Assembly (NCBI RefSeq): GCF_030936135.1
Contig: NC_082613.1
Location: forward strand, 1,550,001 to 1,614,000
Source of the DNA: Gavia stellata
Taxonomy: Eukaryota; Chordata; Aves; Gaviiformes; Gaviidae
DNA length: 64,000 bases
Direction: 5' to 3'
This document shows, in pieces, positions 34,991 to 48,051 of this stretch. The position numbers and the translations under genes are program-made. The notes under the pieces were generated by a model that was not told where the DNA came from, made no database searches, and saw only the letters and a list, made by a program, of their open reading frames with translations. Numbering within the stretch: position 1 is the first letter of the stretch; each line of letters starts with the position of its first letter.

Positions 34991-37900
34991 CGTTGGGTTT
35001 GACCTTTGTCGATGACCTCGAGCGCGGCGATGGCGCGGGAGAGCGGGAGGCTGCCGCAGGGCCCTGGCTCGGCTGCTCCTCTGGAAGCAAACTTCAAGGA
35101 AGACGTTCCCCTTTCCAGCGAGGCGAGGGAATTAGGCAGGGACATGAAGAGGCTTGTTGTTTCCACCCATTTGCTAGCACCCCCTGCCAGCTATGTGAGA
35201 GGCAAATCTCCGCAAGCAGCCGAAATTCCCACTCGGAGGCTGCCCGGAGGTGGGGAGGATGGCAGAGCGGGCAAGGGGAGGCTCCGGCGAGGGCAGCCTG
35301 CCTCTTCCGCCGGGAACTTGTTGTTCTTGCTATCCCCCTGCTTTACCCCCGGCGGTATGCGGTTCTTGTTGCTCTATCCAGCTTCCGAGCACCGAAGCGG
35401 TGGGATTGCACCATTCTCCCAGGCACCTTGCGCCACCCAGCCCTGCTGCGAGCACTGGCCCGGGGCCACCTCGGGCCCCCCGGGTGCCCCCACCCTCCCC
35501 AGGGCTTGTGGCTCCACCGGCCCCTTACAAAAGCTTGGGGATGCAGCGTGGGAAGGGATGATGGGAGCGTGCGCTGCTCCCCGGCTGTTTACCTTCCCTC
35601 GCTGGCGATGGGAAGTTTCTCGCCCCACCAGGAACGAAGCCCTGTGGCAGCCGCTGCTTTCAAGGACGTTTCCTTTCTAGGATGTTTCGTTTCGGTGCTG
35701 TTCATCTCGGGTGATACTGCAAAGGAATCGCGCTCTTTCCTGCTCGGCACTGTCTGCGCCTCCAGGGAGGGACGGGGCTTTTTGTGCAGACCTTCTGGGG
35801 CAATAGCAATGCACCTTCAGGAGCATCTTGCTGCTGAGCTTTTTGCCTGGTCTGTCCAAATTTCACGGACGGATCCCACTGCAAATAGCCCAGCCCAGGC
35901 TTGCGCACGAGTGAAATGCCGTCCCACATGGGGGAAGACCACGTTCTCCCAGGCCCGTCGGAAATATTTACTGTCGAAGCTTTACTTGGGCAGAGAGTTG
36001 AGCGCAAACTTGAGCAGAAAGCAAATGCTTTCAGCACAACACTCCTTGCTTTGAGTTGCCTGATCACAACTGAGAAGTGTTGGCCCCAAGCTGAAAACTC
36101 CCGGTTGCTGGAAGCCAAGAAGGCTTTGGCGGCGAGCGCAGCTTCTCAGTGAACCGCTGCGATTTCCTGCCACGGAAGAATGGCTGAGCAAAGCTCTTGA
36201 GTTTAATGAAACGTGGCCTTGGAGTAAAAACCCCGTTTTTCCAAGGCAGCCATAGGAAAAGAACCATCCTGGGGCAGAAAGCCCTGGATTGCGAGGTGGT
36301 TTGTGTCCCTGCTTCCAGGTGCGAGCATGCAGACTGTTTTTTCCCTGCGGTGGAGAGATGAACCCTCCTGGGCCACGGCTCAAACTAAGCCTGAACTCCA
36401 GAAGAGCTGGCCCAGGCTCCCGCTGCCGGAGGGCGGCCGCTCTGACAGCGCTTCTGCAGAAGGAAAGGAGAAAAGGGAAGGTCCTACAAGAGATCTTCCA
36501 GTAAGGCAAAGAGGAGCGAGACACTGGGCAGCCGAACTGCAAAGCCCCGTTGCAAAATCTGCGCCCCGTGCAGGCGTTTCTCAACGGAGGGGTGCAGCTG
36601 CGCTTCCCAGAGCCTCCTCTAAAGAGGAGATCTGTTTGGTGGTGGGGCTCTGGCTTTCAAGCTGAATTTCTGCTAACGCTGAAGGAGGGAAGCTCGCAAA
36701 TGGTGCCTGCGTGTCATCCGAGGCTTCCTCTGATGTCACGTATGTGAAATACAGCCTTTACTATAACCGTCCCTGCGCCGCTCTGGGATCTGCATCGTGC
36801 TCGACGGCTACCCCCGGGTCTCTCTTCTCGTCTTCCCCGAACTGCAGATTCCAGGCCCTTTTTATAGGCAGCACCTGTTAGTTTCCCCCGCTGCAGGTGA
36901 AATTCCAGCAGGATTATTTTGGGGCTTCTCTTGCCAGTCAGCCCCTTCCTTCAGCGAGTGACTGTGGGGCTCCGGATGCCGGTGACCAGCTGCACGTCGC
37001 TTCTGGAGCGCGCAGCCCTCCCCTCGCCATCCCGGAGCTCCTTACCCGGCTCCTTCAGAAGGGGAAAAAAAAATCTATTTTTATCAAGAAGCATCCAAGC
37101 AGCCTCTCCTGAATTAAACCCTGGCCTCTTGCAATCTGTTCGGTATCAAATACTTCAAAAGGTGGAATACAGAAAAAAAATGTGTCACCAAGACGGAAAA
37201 CTTGCACCGCAGCGGGAGAGCCGGGGATTATTTTGCTCTCAAATTAAACCGAGTAACGGGAGGGAGGCTCTGCCAGACCAGGCGCAGCACGACGCCTGTG
37301 CTCGTGCCTCTTCTCCAGGCTGGAAGTGCTCCGAGTCCATGTTGCGAGGGTGCTCCCACCTACGTGGGAGCTGTCAGGTGGTGATTTTCAGGGCTCTAAA
37401 ACTCTTTGCTAATTTTGGAGCGTAGGATAGAGCAGATTACAGGGTCAGAGCACCTAAACTCCCCTTGATCTTGGTGGCGAAAGGATTGCGCTCTGACTCT
37501 AGGTGGTTTGAAATCGAAGTCTAAGAAAATAGTGTCATCAGGTGGCACTGTGAATGTGCAGGTGGGGAGCCGGTTTGCACTGAACCGGTGCTTGCGGTGA
37601 GAAATCGCGGTGCGTCCCATGCGTTTGCAGCATGAAGTCCCCCCTGCGTCCCGCTCCTGGTGCGCAAGCACGTTGTGAGCGTATGGGGCTCGCACACGCT
37701 GCTGGCAAATACCTGCTGGGAGGGGGCTCGGCCGGGCTCCTGGCCCTGCCGCTCCTCGGGGCGAGTGTCCAGAAAGGGGAAGGAGAGACATCTTCTTCTG
37801 GGTGCAAGGAGAAGCTGCCTTCAGGGGGAAGGGAGGAGAGAAGCTTCAGTAGGAACTTTGCATTTTCTAACTTGCATGTTCTGGGTTTTCTATCAACTTC

Positions 37901-40900
37901 CCCTTTGTGTTCTCCCATCACAGGGGGGCTGGGGCAGCACGCTGCTGCTGGAGCTTGAAGGTGTTTCTGAGCACGTGGCGGGTCAGGTTGGTCCTGGTGT
38001 AGGGCTGTTGGGTCCAGAGTGGGCAGGCGGAGAGGCTGGGTGGTCTGATGGGACTCGTGCTCCTCACCTGGGAGGTGTGAGTGGGTCTCGTTAAGGCAGC
38101 GTGGTGTTAACGTGGCGTGTCGTGGCTGAGGCTCGGCTATGATGGATCTCCTGCAAACCCCGAATGGGGTGATCTGAAGAGCACCAGCAGAGCAGAGCTG
38201 TGTGTGAAAGTCTCTCAACTAGCATGGTGGCTCACAGCAGAACACATGGAAAAATACCCAAAAGCCATGTTTTGGTCCTATCTGGGAGGCTACCTAGAGC
38301 CACGCAGTGTTTTCTGCAATGACCGAGAGCTGCCAGCGAAGCCTCCTGGCAGGCGACACTGCCGGCAGCGCAAAGCCCTTTGTTCCCCGGCCGCTCTGGG
38401 AGCAGCAGCACTGTCAGAAAAGCCCTGTGCAGCGACGGCCCTGCTGCAACAGCATCTCCGGCAGCCTGTCACTGGACAACAGCACGCGCCCTGCCTGCAA
38501 ATCCCTCGGCGCAGAGAGCAGGCAGGGCACTCGCACGCCGCTGCCCGGCGAGGAGGTGATGTGTGCTCGGCGGTGCGGGATGCACGCAGACCATCGGCAG
38601 CCCGGCTGCAAACGTGGGCTCTCGGAGAGGCGGCCTTGCTGCTTACAAAGGTAAATCCCCGTGACCGCAGGAAGGCGGGAGCCTTGTGCCGAGGCTGCGG
38701 TGAGCTACAGCCCGGCCACGGTCAGTTTGACTGCCCGCTGCTTTTGTGGATGTTGCTCCGAGACCCCATCGCTGCAACGAAGAGACGTGCTTCGGGGTCG
38801 AGCAATGCCCGTGCCGCTCGCCCCCACCGCGCTCCGGTGTTGGGGTCAGCTCCGGGACCCCAAACCAGGCGCTTCCTCTGGCGCTCTCCCCTCCGGCACA
38901 GCACATGGCTTGGGGAGATGGACAGATGGAGCGAGGGAGGATGAAGAGGAGGCGCTGGGCTGTGCGGGGCAGCGCTGGCCCCTCCGAGCAGGGCAGCTCT
39001 CCCTGGCACGGGGGATCCTGGAGGGGACGTGGGGGGTCACCACCCCGCAGAAGTCTCTTTTATGAGGATTACAGAGGGGGGCAGTGAGCAACATGTTTGT
39101 CATGGGGTACAGAGCCCCTGCGGCAGGGAGGGGGCCTGGTGCCCGGCCCCCCGCTTCCCGTGGTCCTTGCTGCGTTGCAATGCCACCCGCTAACGAGTGG
39201 TGAGGCCACGCGGGCTCTGTTTGTCCAACTTGGTGGAGCGAGCGGTTGGCAACGCGGCCACCCTGGGCGTGCGAAGGGCCCGGGGGGGGCGTGCGGTGGG
39301 TGGCTGGGGGTGCTGGTCCCTGCGCCCAGAGCAGCCCGGTCCCCCGCCTGCGTCACGTCCCCATGCGGGGGCTTGTTAAGAGGCGGAGGACGAGAGGCAG
39401 ATGATGCTTCTGTGCTTTCAAACTTCCTCTACGCATTTCTCAACCACCTCCTGCGAAAGTTTCGGGGGCAGCAGGCGACATGAGATGCCGCAGCAGCGGA
39501 GCCGGCTGTGCGTGCCCTGCCTCAGCGCCGTGCTCTGCACGTGGGGTGCACAAGCCCCCACTTGAGGGCAGGGGCTCTGCTCTGGGGCTGCTCCCCCGGA
39601 CTGGGGCGTCACCTGAGAAACACCGGCTCACCTTGCGGAAACCCAGACCGCTGTTGCTCAGGCAGAAGACCGAGGCTCAGCCTGTATGACCCACTCGGAT
39701 GTGACACAAACCAGGCTCCTGTCCCTCCGTGCTTGTCTTCGGGACAAACTCGTCTCGGTGTCGAGTGCTGCTACCGTGTTAGCCTTGACGTGGCTTTGAA
39801 GGGAAACACCAAGGGCTGAAGCTTTCGCCTACGAGCATCAGCCTGTGCTGGGGATGCAGCGGACTAATGCCCTGGGCAAAAAGCCTTTAACTTGAGAGGA
39901 CTCTGGAGAAACTGTGCTCCTGGTAACTCTGGTCATTGATCGAGTCACTGCGCAGGCAGGGGGAAGGTCTGTGGGTACCTTGAATACTGCTGGAAGTCAG
40001 AAGGGATTAAGAGCTGCTAAAAATCCTCTCCAGGCTCTGTGGGAGCCAGCCGTGGCCTGGAGGGGTCAGAGCAGCTTGTCCTCCGTCCAGCCAAGGATTT
40101 TGTCCCATCCTGGGGATGGCTGTGGGGGTACCAAGCCCGGTCTTGTTGCTGCCCTGGGTTTTTCTGGTGCAAAAGATGTGGGGTGCAGCTGCAGCCCTCC
40201 AGCCAGGACGGCTGGTCCGTACGCTCCCAATGCGGCTCAGCTGCAGCAGGAGTTGCCCGCTCGAACACGATGGTCTCCGCGTGACCGTGACACCGGTTCT
40301 GCATGCCGCTTCCCAGCTCCGGGATTGCAGCGCTCGACAGTACCCGGCCCCTGTCAGCAGCAGGCGGATTTAAGTGGTTCTCCCACCTCTCTCCCACGTT
40401 GCTTAAAAATGTTCCTTTAAGCAATGACCTGTATTGAAATCTCATTCAATTCAGTCGCAATAACTATATTGGATGGCAAGCGTTGCCAAAATTAACCCCT
40501 CGAGGAGCCGTGTAGGCTACGGGGTGGCTGTCTCTGCTCCAGTTGTTTTTGGGGAGCAGGGAACAGCGGCATCGCTGGTTCCCGCGGGGCTGAGCCGGCC
40601 GGCTCCTGGTGCATCGCACCTGCACGGCAGCGAGCTTGGAACCCCTGTCCCTGCCGGCTCTGGCTGCCGATCCCCCCAGGGTGGATTCCGTTAGTGCCTG
40701 CCCGCAGGGAGAGTGGAGCCCCTGCCATTTTCCTGGAGACCTCTGGAGTTTCTCCCTGCCTGACTGCGCATGCGGGACGGTGTGTCAGCACCCATGGGTG
40801 CGGAGGTGAGGGGGCACTTGGGACGGCTGCTTTCTGTTTGTGCAGCAAGGTACGACATGGTCGGCTGGATTAGGGAGCCTCGTTACTGAGACGCTTCGAA

Positions 40901-43900
40901 GAAGACTGCTCTCCTGTCGGTGACAGGCAGGAGTGGCCTCTGCCTGACTGGCACCGGCTTCGGCTAGTGGCTGTGCTCCACTGGAATGAATCGGGGCTTG
41001 GATTCGATGCAGAAATGGGAGAGATCCAGTGCAGAAAACGGGGTGTGCATCTGCAGCTGTGAGGGGAGCTTGCTTTTTGGAGAGCCTTGTATTTTGTGCC
41101 CTGGTTTCCTCCCGGCTGACAAAGCCAAGCGGTCACAGGAGGGAGCACGGCGTGCGGGCTGGTGCAGGCAGCTGGGGTTTGCTCGATGTTTTAGCTGTAC
41201 AGAGCATGGCGTGCGGTCATCTAGCAAAGCTTTGGCCGGCTCTGCTGCCGAGACCTGCGGGCAGAGGTCTGTGCCCGCTGCTGTAACCGCAGCAGCTCCC
41301 CGGTGCTGGCACAGCCCTGTCACCCGTGGTCGCTGATAACCAGAGCTGTGTGCGCAACCCCTCCCGTGGCCGCGGAGGGCAGGCGGGGAGCTGGGCCGGC
41401 TGTGCGGGGCTGGATGAGACCCGCTCTGTTTCTTTCCCCAGGTGCGGGTGCCCCCCGGCCGGGTCAGGACTTCGAGCTGCGGCAGCCCCAGGACAAGGTG
41501 TCGGTGATGGCGGGGGAGACGCTCACCCTGAACTGCACTACATCGCAAGGCGGTCCCGTTGGTGCCGTGAAGTGGCTGAAGGGCTGGGGCAGTGGGAACG
41601 AGACTGTTTACGGCCAGACGGGCTCCTTCACTCGTGTGATGAGGGCAGTGGAGGGGTCCGACACAGACTTCACCATCCGCATCAGGGATGTTCACCCCGA
41701 GGATGCCGGCACCTATTACTGCGTGAAGTTCCGCAAATCACTGCTTGGTTATGAGGTGTTTCTGCGGGGAAATGGCACAGAGGTGTCTGTCCGTGGTGAG
41801 TGGGGCTCCCAGTGGGAACCAGCCCTGCCGGGGGCCCATCCCAGCCCATCCCAGCCCGGTGGGCTCCACTCGGGGTGAGCGGGGACGGGGAAGGGGCTCG
41901 GGGGCCGGCCCCAGGAGAGGGTCCCGTGAGCTGTCCCCGGGTGCCCCGTGGGAGACCCCACTCCCTGCAGCCCCGGGGCCGGGCGGAGGTGGCAGAGCCC
42001 GGTCTGACGGCCCCACGCTTCTCCCCGCAGCCAAACCCACGACCCCAGTTGTGTCCGGGCCCGGCCGCAGAGTGGGGCCGGGGCAATCGGTGCCTTTCAC
42101 CTGCACGGCCGGAGGGTTCTTCCCCAAAGACATCAGCGTGAAATGGCTCAAGAACAGTGCCCCGGTCTCGGCTCAGCAGCCCCAGATCACCCCGGAGTGG
42201 ATGAAATCCTCCTACAACATGTCCAGCACCGTGACAATGATGCTGCAGGAGGACGATGTCCACTCGCAGCTCATCTGCGAGGTGCAGCACCCCACGCTGA
42301 CAGCCCCGCTGAGGGGGATGTACCAGCTCAGCAGCGTCCTGCGAGGTGAGGGCTGGGGGGGGACTGGGGCTCGGGGTGTCCAGCTCCCGTGGGCTGGGGG
42401 TCCTGAGGCAGGGACGGGGCACTGCACGGGCAGCGGAGCTGGGGGACCCTGTGAGCAGGCGCTGCCTCTCTTCCCAGTCCCCCCCAGAGTCCGTGTGGTC
42501 CCTGACCCGCCGAGTCCCGTTGAGGTGAACAAGACCGTGAACTTCACCTGCCACGTGGAGGGGTTTTACCCGGGAGAGGTGGCCGTCACCTGGCTGGAGA
42601 ACGGGACGGAGATGAAGGCGGAGAACATCTCTGGGCCGGTGAAGATGCAGCAGGGCTTGTTTGCGCTGAGGAGCCTGGTGGAGGTCCAAGCGACGGAGGA
42701 GAAGAACAGGTCCGTGTTCACCTGCCGGGTGGTGCACGATGCCCAGGACCCCGTCGACAGGTCAACCACCCTGTGGATCACCACCCCAGCTGAGAAGAAA
42801 ATGACTGACAGGTTGCAGACAGGTATCGGTGCGTGAGAGCTGCTGGGATGCAGTCCCTGCCGGGGAGGCTGTAAGATGTCACCCCCCTGAGAAGGCTCAA
42901 AGTCCCATCAGAATCAGGTTCAAGGACACAGTCTCCGTATCGGGGTGGGGGGGTGTGATGCTGGCAGGTATGGAGCTGTTGTCCTCAGCGCTTCAGGTGT
43001 CACCAGGCCAACCCCAGCTGTAAGGCTGCGGCGACTTGGTGGGTACCAGCGTTTTCAGGCCTGTGGTGACCTTTTTCATTCACGTTTCAGATAATTCGCT
43101 CCTCATCTATAGCGTGGTGGGAGTGGTCTGCACTGTGCTGGCGCTGCTGGTGGCTGCAATTCTTTACCTCATCCGGGCAAAGCAGAGCAAGGGTAAGGAA
43201 ACCATGTGCACGGCAAGGAAGCATCTGCTCCTGACCCCCTTCTCCCTCTTGAGCATCAGTGCTTGGACGCTGAATTTGCGGCTGTGGCTCCCGCCCAAAG
43301 GGGAGGACAGAGCAGAGCTCTCCAGGTTGTTCGCAGGCTGCAGGGAAAGCTCTGCCTGCTGCCAGTACCGGCCAGGAGCAGGGTCAAATGTGCTCATTAT
43401 TCCTTGTACCTAAAAGGTCTGACACCTCCCCGCACCTCCTGCCCTCTGCCAGGAACAGTCCTGCAGTCAGTGGAGTGAAACTCCAGAAAACTGCAGCCAT
43501 TTGCCTCTGGGAAGAGACGTGTATCGGCTCTCGCCGCAGTCTCTGCATGTGGGCTCGCGTTCCCCGGGGAAGCCGGCGGGGTTATGTTGTTTCCTGAACT
43601 ATTTCTTTCCTAAACTATTTCTCTTCCGGCAGGTAAAAGCTCGCCATCTGCTAGGTAAGCGATGATCTCCTCTAGTCACTGAGTAACCCGCGGGCACTCT
43701 GAGCTGGACACCTCCAGCCCACAAACACGGTCCCTTGGGATCGGGATGCAGGTGGATCCCCAAACGCTTGTTGTGAAAGGGAAGGCAGGAGTGCAGGCTC
43801 TGCCGGTCTCCCCGTTGTGGTTCTGCCCCCACGGTGATCTTGTACCCAAATGTTTGGCTTTTGGTGAGGCTGAACAAGTGGGTGGGAGCCTGCAGAGATG

Positions 43901-45078
43901 TGGCTGGACCAGCACGTGAGCAAGTGCTCGTTTGGTGAGGACTCATCCTGCTCAGGGCTGCTGCAAGGACCTTGTTTTGCATCTTACCCCCCCCAGCTGC
44001 TCCATCACTAGGGAGGAGGCAACAGGGCACTCCATCTGACTTGTTTTCTTCCCCCTTTCAGGTTACATGAGCCGGAGAAGAGCAGCGAGGCCACGACGCA
44101 GGTGTGTCGCTCAGCCCCGGGACCCGGGGAGGGAGAGCAGCCGGGAGGCACCAGATGTGGGAGCGGTGGTGGTGGCTCCTGCATGAAACATCTCAGTGTC
44201 TCCAGTGGAGGGTGGTGGTTCCCCTGTGAAACATCTCAGTGTCTCCACACTGTGGTGGGAGAGGGAGGAGAAGCTGTTCCAGGGATGGGGTAGCCACTTC
44301 CCAGCATCTTTTCTGCCTTCGCCCTCTTTCCTCCTCCTCCTCCCAGGAAAGTCTGGGTTTGTGCTGCCTGGAGAACCAGCTGTGCGATAGCCAGCCAGGC
44401 TATTTGTGGAGTTATTTTGCATTTGGTGATGTGGTTACAGACAAAGTCGTGATCAGCAGCAATCTGTCCGTCCCACCCAGCCTCTGCCAGCTCCTGCGTG
44501 GGCATCGCTGGGCAGGTGGGCTCCTGCCTGTCCCTACCAGGATGGGGTGGCTGCAGTGGTGGCTCTTGAATAGCGGTGGTGGCTCTGAAGCCTGGCAGTG
44601 GTGGATGGCGATTTGAAGATGTAGCATGGGGTAAAGCATTGCTGCTGGATCGTCCCAGCCGGCTGCTGGCATCGTTCCCCCTGCACAAGCAGAGACCGAG
44701 CTGTCCCGGGTTGAGCTGCAGCGGGATTGACTTCAGCGTGGGGCTTTGGGTTGGGGCACAGGGTGGGCACGGGGGGCTCCCCGCTCGTCCTCCCAGAGGA
44801 GGAACTCTTGGTGTCTCGCGCAGGAATCCGACCCCAACAACCTGACCTACGCAGACCTGAACTTCGACAGAGAGAGAAAGGCCGTCCGGCGGATGGTGGA
44901 GATGAGCCAGCAGTCGGAGTACGCCTGCATCCAGACCAGCCAGGCGCCCGCCAGCGACGACAACCTCACCTACGCCGACCTGGACATGGTGCACCTCAGC
45001 AAGGCGCCCAGGCGGCCGGCCCCGTGCCCCGAGGAGGCCGGCTCCGAGTATGCCAGTGTCCAGATCCCGAGGAAGTGA
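34806..45078 (+). CDS. SIRPA: Signal-regulatory protein alpha, inhibitory CD47 receptor
   Basis: Eight exons: 34806-34878 (signal peptide, MEPRPGRAAWPLTCLLLLAL), 41442-41795 (IgV), 42031-42345 (IgC1), 42478-42822 (IgC1), 43091-43192 (membrane), 43633-43654 (22-bp microexon), 44062-44101 and 44824-45078. All phases fit; 501 residues (human SIRPA: 504). The V domain has [15 protein letters not shown] cysteines, the C1 domains [17 protein letters not shown] and [17 protein letters not shown]. Membrane segment about 366-390. The tail has four tyrosines in ITIM-type settings: LTYADL (426), SEYACI (450), LTYADL (467) and SEYASV (493), ending VQIPRK, matching mammalian SIRPA (ITYADL, TEYASI, LTYADL, SEYASV). 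In mammals SIRPA on myeloid cells and neurons binds CD47 and recruits SHP-1/SHP-2 to block phagocytosis. Intron 1 is 6.6 kb. Exons 2-4 and their introns nearly match the SIRPB1-like gene. Confidence 0.96.
34879..41441. other. SIRPA: SIRPA intron 1
   Basis: 6.6 kb between the signal-peptide and V exons. It starts CpG-rich and becomes ordinary. Open frames such as 34993-36054 and 38117-38944 have no domain, no partner exons and no recognisable homology. No repeats or extra immunoglobulin exons were seen. Confidence 0.7.
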
Positions 45079-46328
45079 GCAGGGCTGCAGCGGCTGCCGG
45101 GAGCCCCCGCCCCATGGGGAGCTGCTCTGCTCCTCCCCGGGAGGATTTTCTTGGAAGCACTGAGAGCGACACAAAGATGTGCTGTGGTACCTGTGTTTCG
45201 GGGTGGAAATGGAGCCTGCAGCACTGTGGAGGCCGGCTCCCATCCACAGACACCTGATTTTTGGGGGCAGCTTGGTCCCAGGGCTGCTGGCTCCATCCCT
45301 TTGGGATCTTCCCACAGCCACGGGGGCCGCTTAGCCTCAGCGTGCCGGGTTTGCCCGCAAGCTGGTTAAGCCATCGGAGCAGCGGCTCCTCAGGAATCTC
45401 CAGCTGGGCGGAGAGGACGGGGACAGTGCCTCCATGCCAGCTCCCATGGGGATGCCACTGCCCGGCCAGGCTCGCCCGGCTTCCCCCAGCTGCCCCGACC
45501 CCGCAGGGACCAGCCAGGGCCCCTGTGCTGCCTTCTGGGGCTTTCTGCTGCCGGCACCTGGAAAACAAACTCTGGCTTTAAAGGAAGGACCCACGTGTCC
45601 GCCTCTCTCTTCCCAAGTGTCCCTTCTGCGGGACCTCGGTCTCGCACCAAGGCCAATGAGGCTGGGACGGCCGGTGAGCCGAGCTCCCCTGCTGCGGGCT
45701 CTCCCCTGCCCTGCTGCCCGGGGAGGCTCCAGGTACGAGCATCCTCCTCCTCATCTTCCTCTGCACAGCCTTGCCCCGCACCGGGACCCACCAGCGCTGC
45801 CCCAAGCTTGTACAAAGCGTGCAGCTCCGTGCCGGCCGGGCTGCGGGTGCCCCTGCCAGCCTGGCTCCCCCCGGGAGCTCCCCGCAGGTACCGTGTAACA
45901 TGTTTTGACTGTTTGACATGTAACTGTTAATTTTTAGAGCTAAACCCCGATGTTTCGTGTTGTACGTGGGTGTACTGCTGTGTACTTAACACTAGAATAA
46001 GATGTGCAAAATTAAGACGGAGGCCTCGGTAAGGACCCCTAAACGCCGTAGAGTTTAAAGAGACTTCTGTGCCCCCCCAGCTCTGCCCTGGGGGTCAGGC
46101 AGGCTCCCCCCAGCCCACCCCCGGGGACAAGTGTCTTCCATGTGCCCCCTCCCCGGGACACCGCACGGGGCCAGCACCTTGCCTTGGCTCCTGCAGCACC
46201 CGGGTGGCCTTGGAGCAGCGGGCACGCGTGGGGCTGGCCACCCGGGGGGGGCCGGGGCTGCTTTGAGAACAATGTGATGGCTTGTACAGACTATTTTTTT
46301 TTTCTTTTTGCTTGCAAGATATTTTTAT

Positions 46329-46334
46329 AATAAA
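46329..46334 (+). terminator. SIRPA: SIRPA polyadenylation signal
   Basis: AATAAA within TTTTTATAATAAAAG, 1.25 kb past the SIRPA stop. A run of T (about 46293-46310) lies just upstream. The interval 45079-46328 is therefore read as the SIRPA 3' UTR. Confidence 0.65.
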
Positions 46335-46354
46335 AGTGAAAAGTCCTGTGCTGC

Positions 46355-47390
46355 TCCTGCACATCAGCATCTCCCGTGCTCAGGGTGGTCACCTTGTCAC
46401 CTGCACTGGGGGTGCGTGGTGGGGTGGGGGGGTCAGCATGTCCGGCAGCCCTGGGAGGGGCCCTCATCCTGCACAGTCCCTTCAGTGTGGTGCAGAGGAA
46501 GAGGGGTGATGCTGGGATGGGGGCTGTGGTGCTGGTCCATCTGGGCAGCATGAGGGAGGGGAGCAGCCCACCCTGAGGGCGAGGACAGACAGGGGACCCC
46601 CTTCTACGGGAGGTGAGCTGGAGCTGGGGTGCCAGCGGGCTTGGTGCTTGCTGCAGCCTGTGCTGTGGGTGAGCTGAGTGTGCCAGTGCTCTGCAGTGAC
46701 CTGCCCCCTTTCCCATGCCGGAGCTGGCAGCTCAGCTGTGTCTGGCACACAAGCTGTGTCTCACCAGGGCCAGGAACCACGGTGGGAGGCTTCCTGTGAT
46801 GACAAGCAATGCGGAGGGTGAGGCTACGAAGAAGTTCAGCAGGGATTTTGCTGCCCAGGCTGGGCTTTCTCAGCACTGAGCTGCTGCTGGCAGGGTCACG
46901 CTGTCCTCAAAGCATGAGCTGGAAAGGGACAGCTTGGCCACTGCCCTCAGTGTGGCTGCCCCGTCCCGGCTGGGGCAGCTGCTAGGATTCCCAAGGGAGC
47001 CTCCCCTGGGTGCTGCTGGGGGTGAGCGGGTGGCCCTGCTCTGCTGCGCTACGAGAGGTCCCCCGGCCAGCACCCCGCATGCACCCGGGCTGGGCTGAGC
47101 ATCCCCACCCTGCCCTTGCTCGGCTGGGGGGCCCTGCCTCCCCCAGGGCAGGTCTCCAGGGGCGGCAGCAGCAATGGGGTGCATGGGGTCCCACATCCCC
47201 TTTGGCACCCACGGCGTGGGGAGGGTACCACTGCATGCTGCTTGCAGGTCTCGCAGCTGGCACCCCAGCCCTGGGCACCCGTGGACCCCAGGCCCTGGCT
47301 TGGGGTGCGTGGGCCCCTCGTGCTGTGGGCTGGACCTGCCCCACGGAGGACGCTCAGCACCCAGCACAGCTTCAGCTTTGTTGGCATCTG
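46355..47390. other. Convergent gap between SIRPA and PDYN
   Basis: About 1 kb between the predicted 3' ends of SIRPA (plus) and PDYN (minus). GC-rich, with no exon, repeat or regulatory motif I can support. Confidence 0.5.
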
Positions 47391-47393
47391 CCT

Positions 47394-47399
47394 TTTATT
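47394..47399 (-). terminator. PDYN: PDYN polyadenylation signal
   Basis: AATAAA on the minus strand (plus reads CTTTTATTGG), about 650 bp past the PDYN stop codon. The interval 47400-48051 is read as PDYN 3' UTR. Confidence 0.55.
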
Positions 47400-48051
47400 G
47401 GCTGCGGGGGGGAGCAAGGGCCGGGGTGCGGGTCCGATCCTGCCTCCTGGGGTCGTTCTCGGAAGAAGCAGCTCGGGGGGACCAGGCGGGCGCTGGGGCG
47501 GGTGGGAGGTGGCAAACGGCTCGGTTCGGGGAGTTGGGGTTGTGCTCAGCCAGCTGCCTGCCCTGGTGACAGTGCCGCGGTGCCAGCTCTGCCCAGCCGC
47601 CTCTCCCCATGGCCATGGTGGCTGCGTGAGCCATCTCCCAGCCCAGAGGGCCTGATTCTGCCCCAGCTCATCCTTCCCGGTGCTCGGAGGCCATTGCCTC
47701 GTACATCAGCTGTGATAGTTTCCAGACCCTGCTGCGCTTCTGCAGCTGTGGGAGGGTGGAGGATACGTGTCTCCCACCTCGATTCGCCCCCAGGAGCGCT
47801 GGGGCTGGACCCGCAGCCACACCACCAGCAGCCAGAGGGGTGGCACTGTCCCCTCGATACACGAGGTCCCTAAGGGATGGGCAGGTGAACCAGAGAGGGA
47901 CAATTGGGGACGGGAACCCATGGTCCCCTGGGGGGACGAGGCAGGGATGACGCCGGCCACGCCGGGCTGGGCAGGGGATGGGGCCAGGGGTGATGGTGCA
48001 GTCCGGGCCAGCAGCGTGGGGACCGTGGTGCCGCCCGTTCCACGCCCGGCT

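Noticed and set aside
38117-38944. 275-codon plus-strand open frame in SIRPA intron 1
   Set aside because: No signal peptide, domain or splice context; composition is that of its GC-rich surroundings.
41682-42737. 351-codon minus-strand open frame
   Set aside because: Antisense shadow of SIRPA exons 2-4; the same kind of shadow appears opposite the SIRPB1-like gene because the blocks are near-copies.
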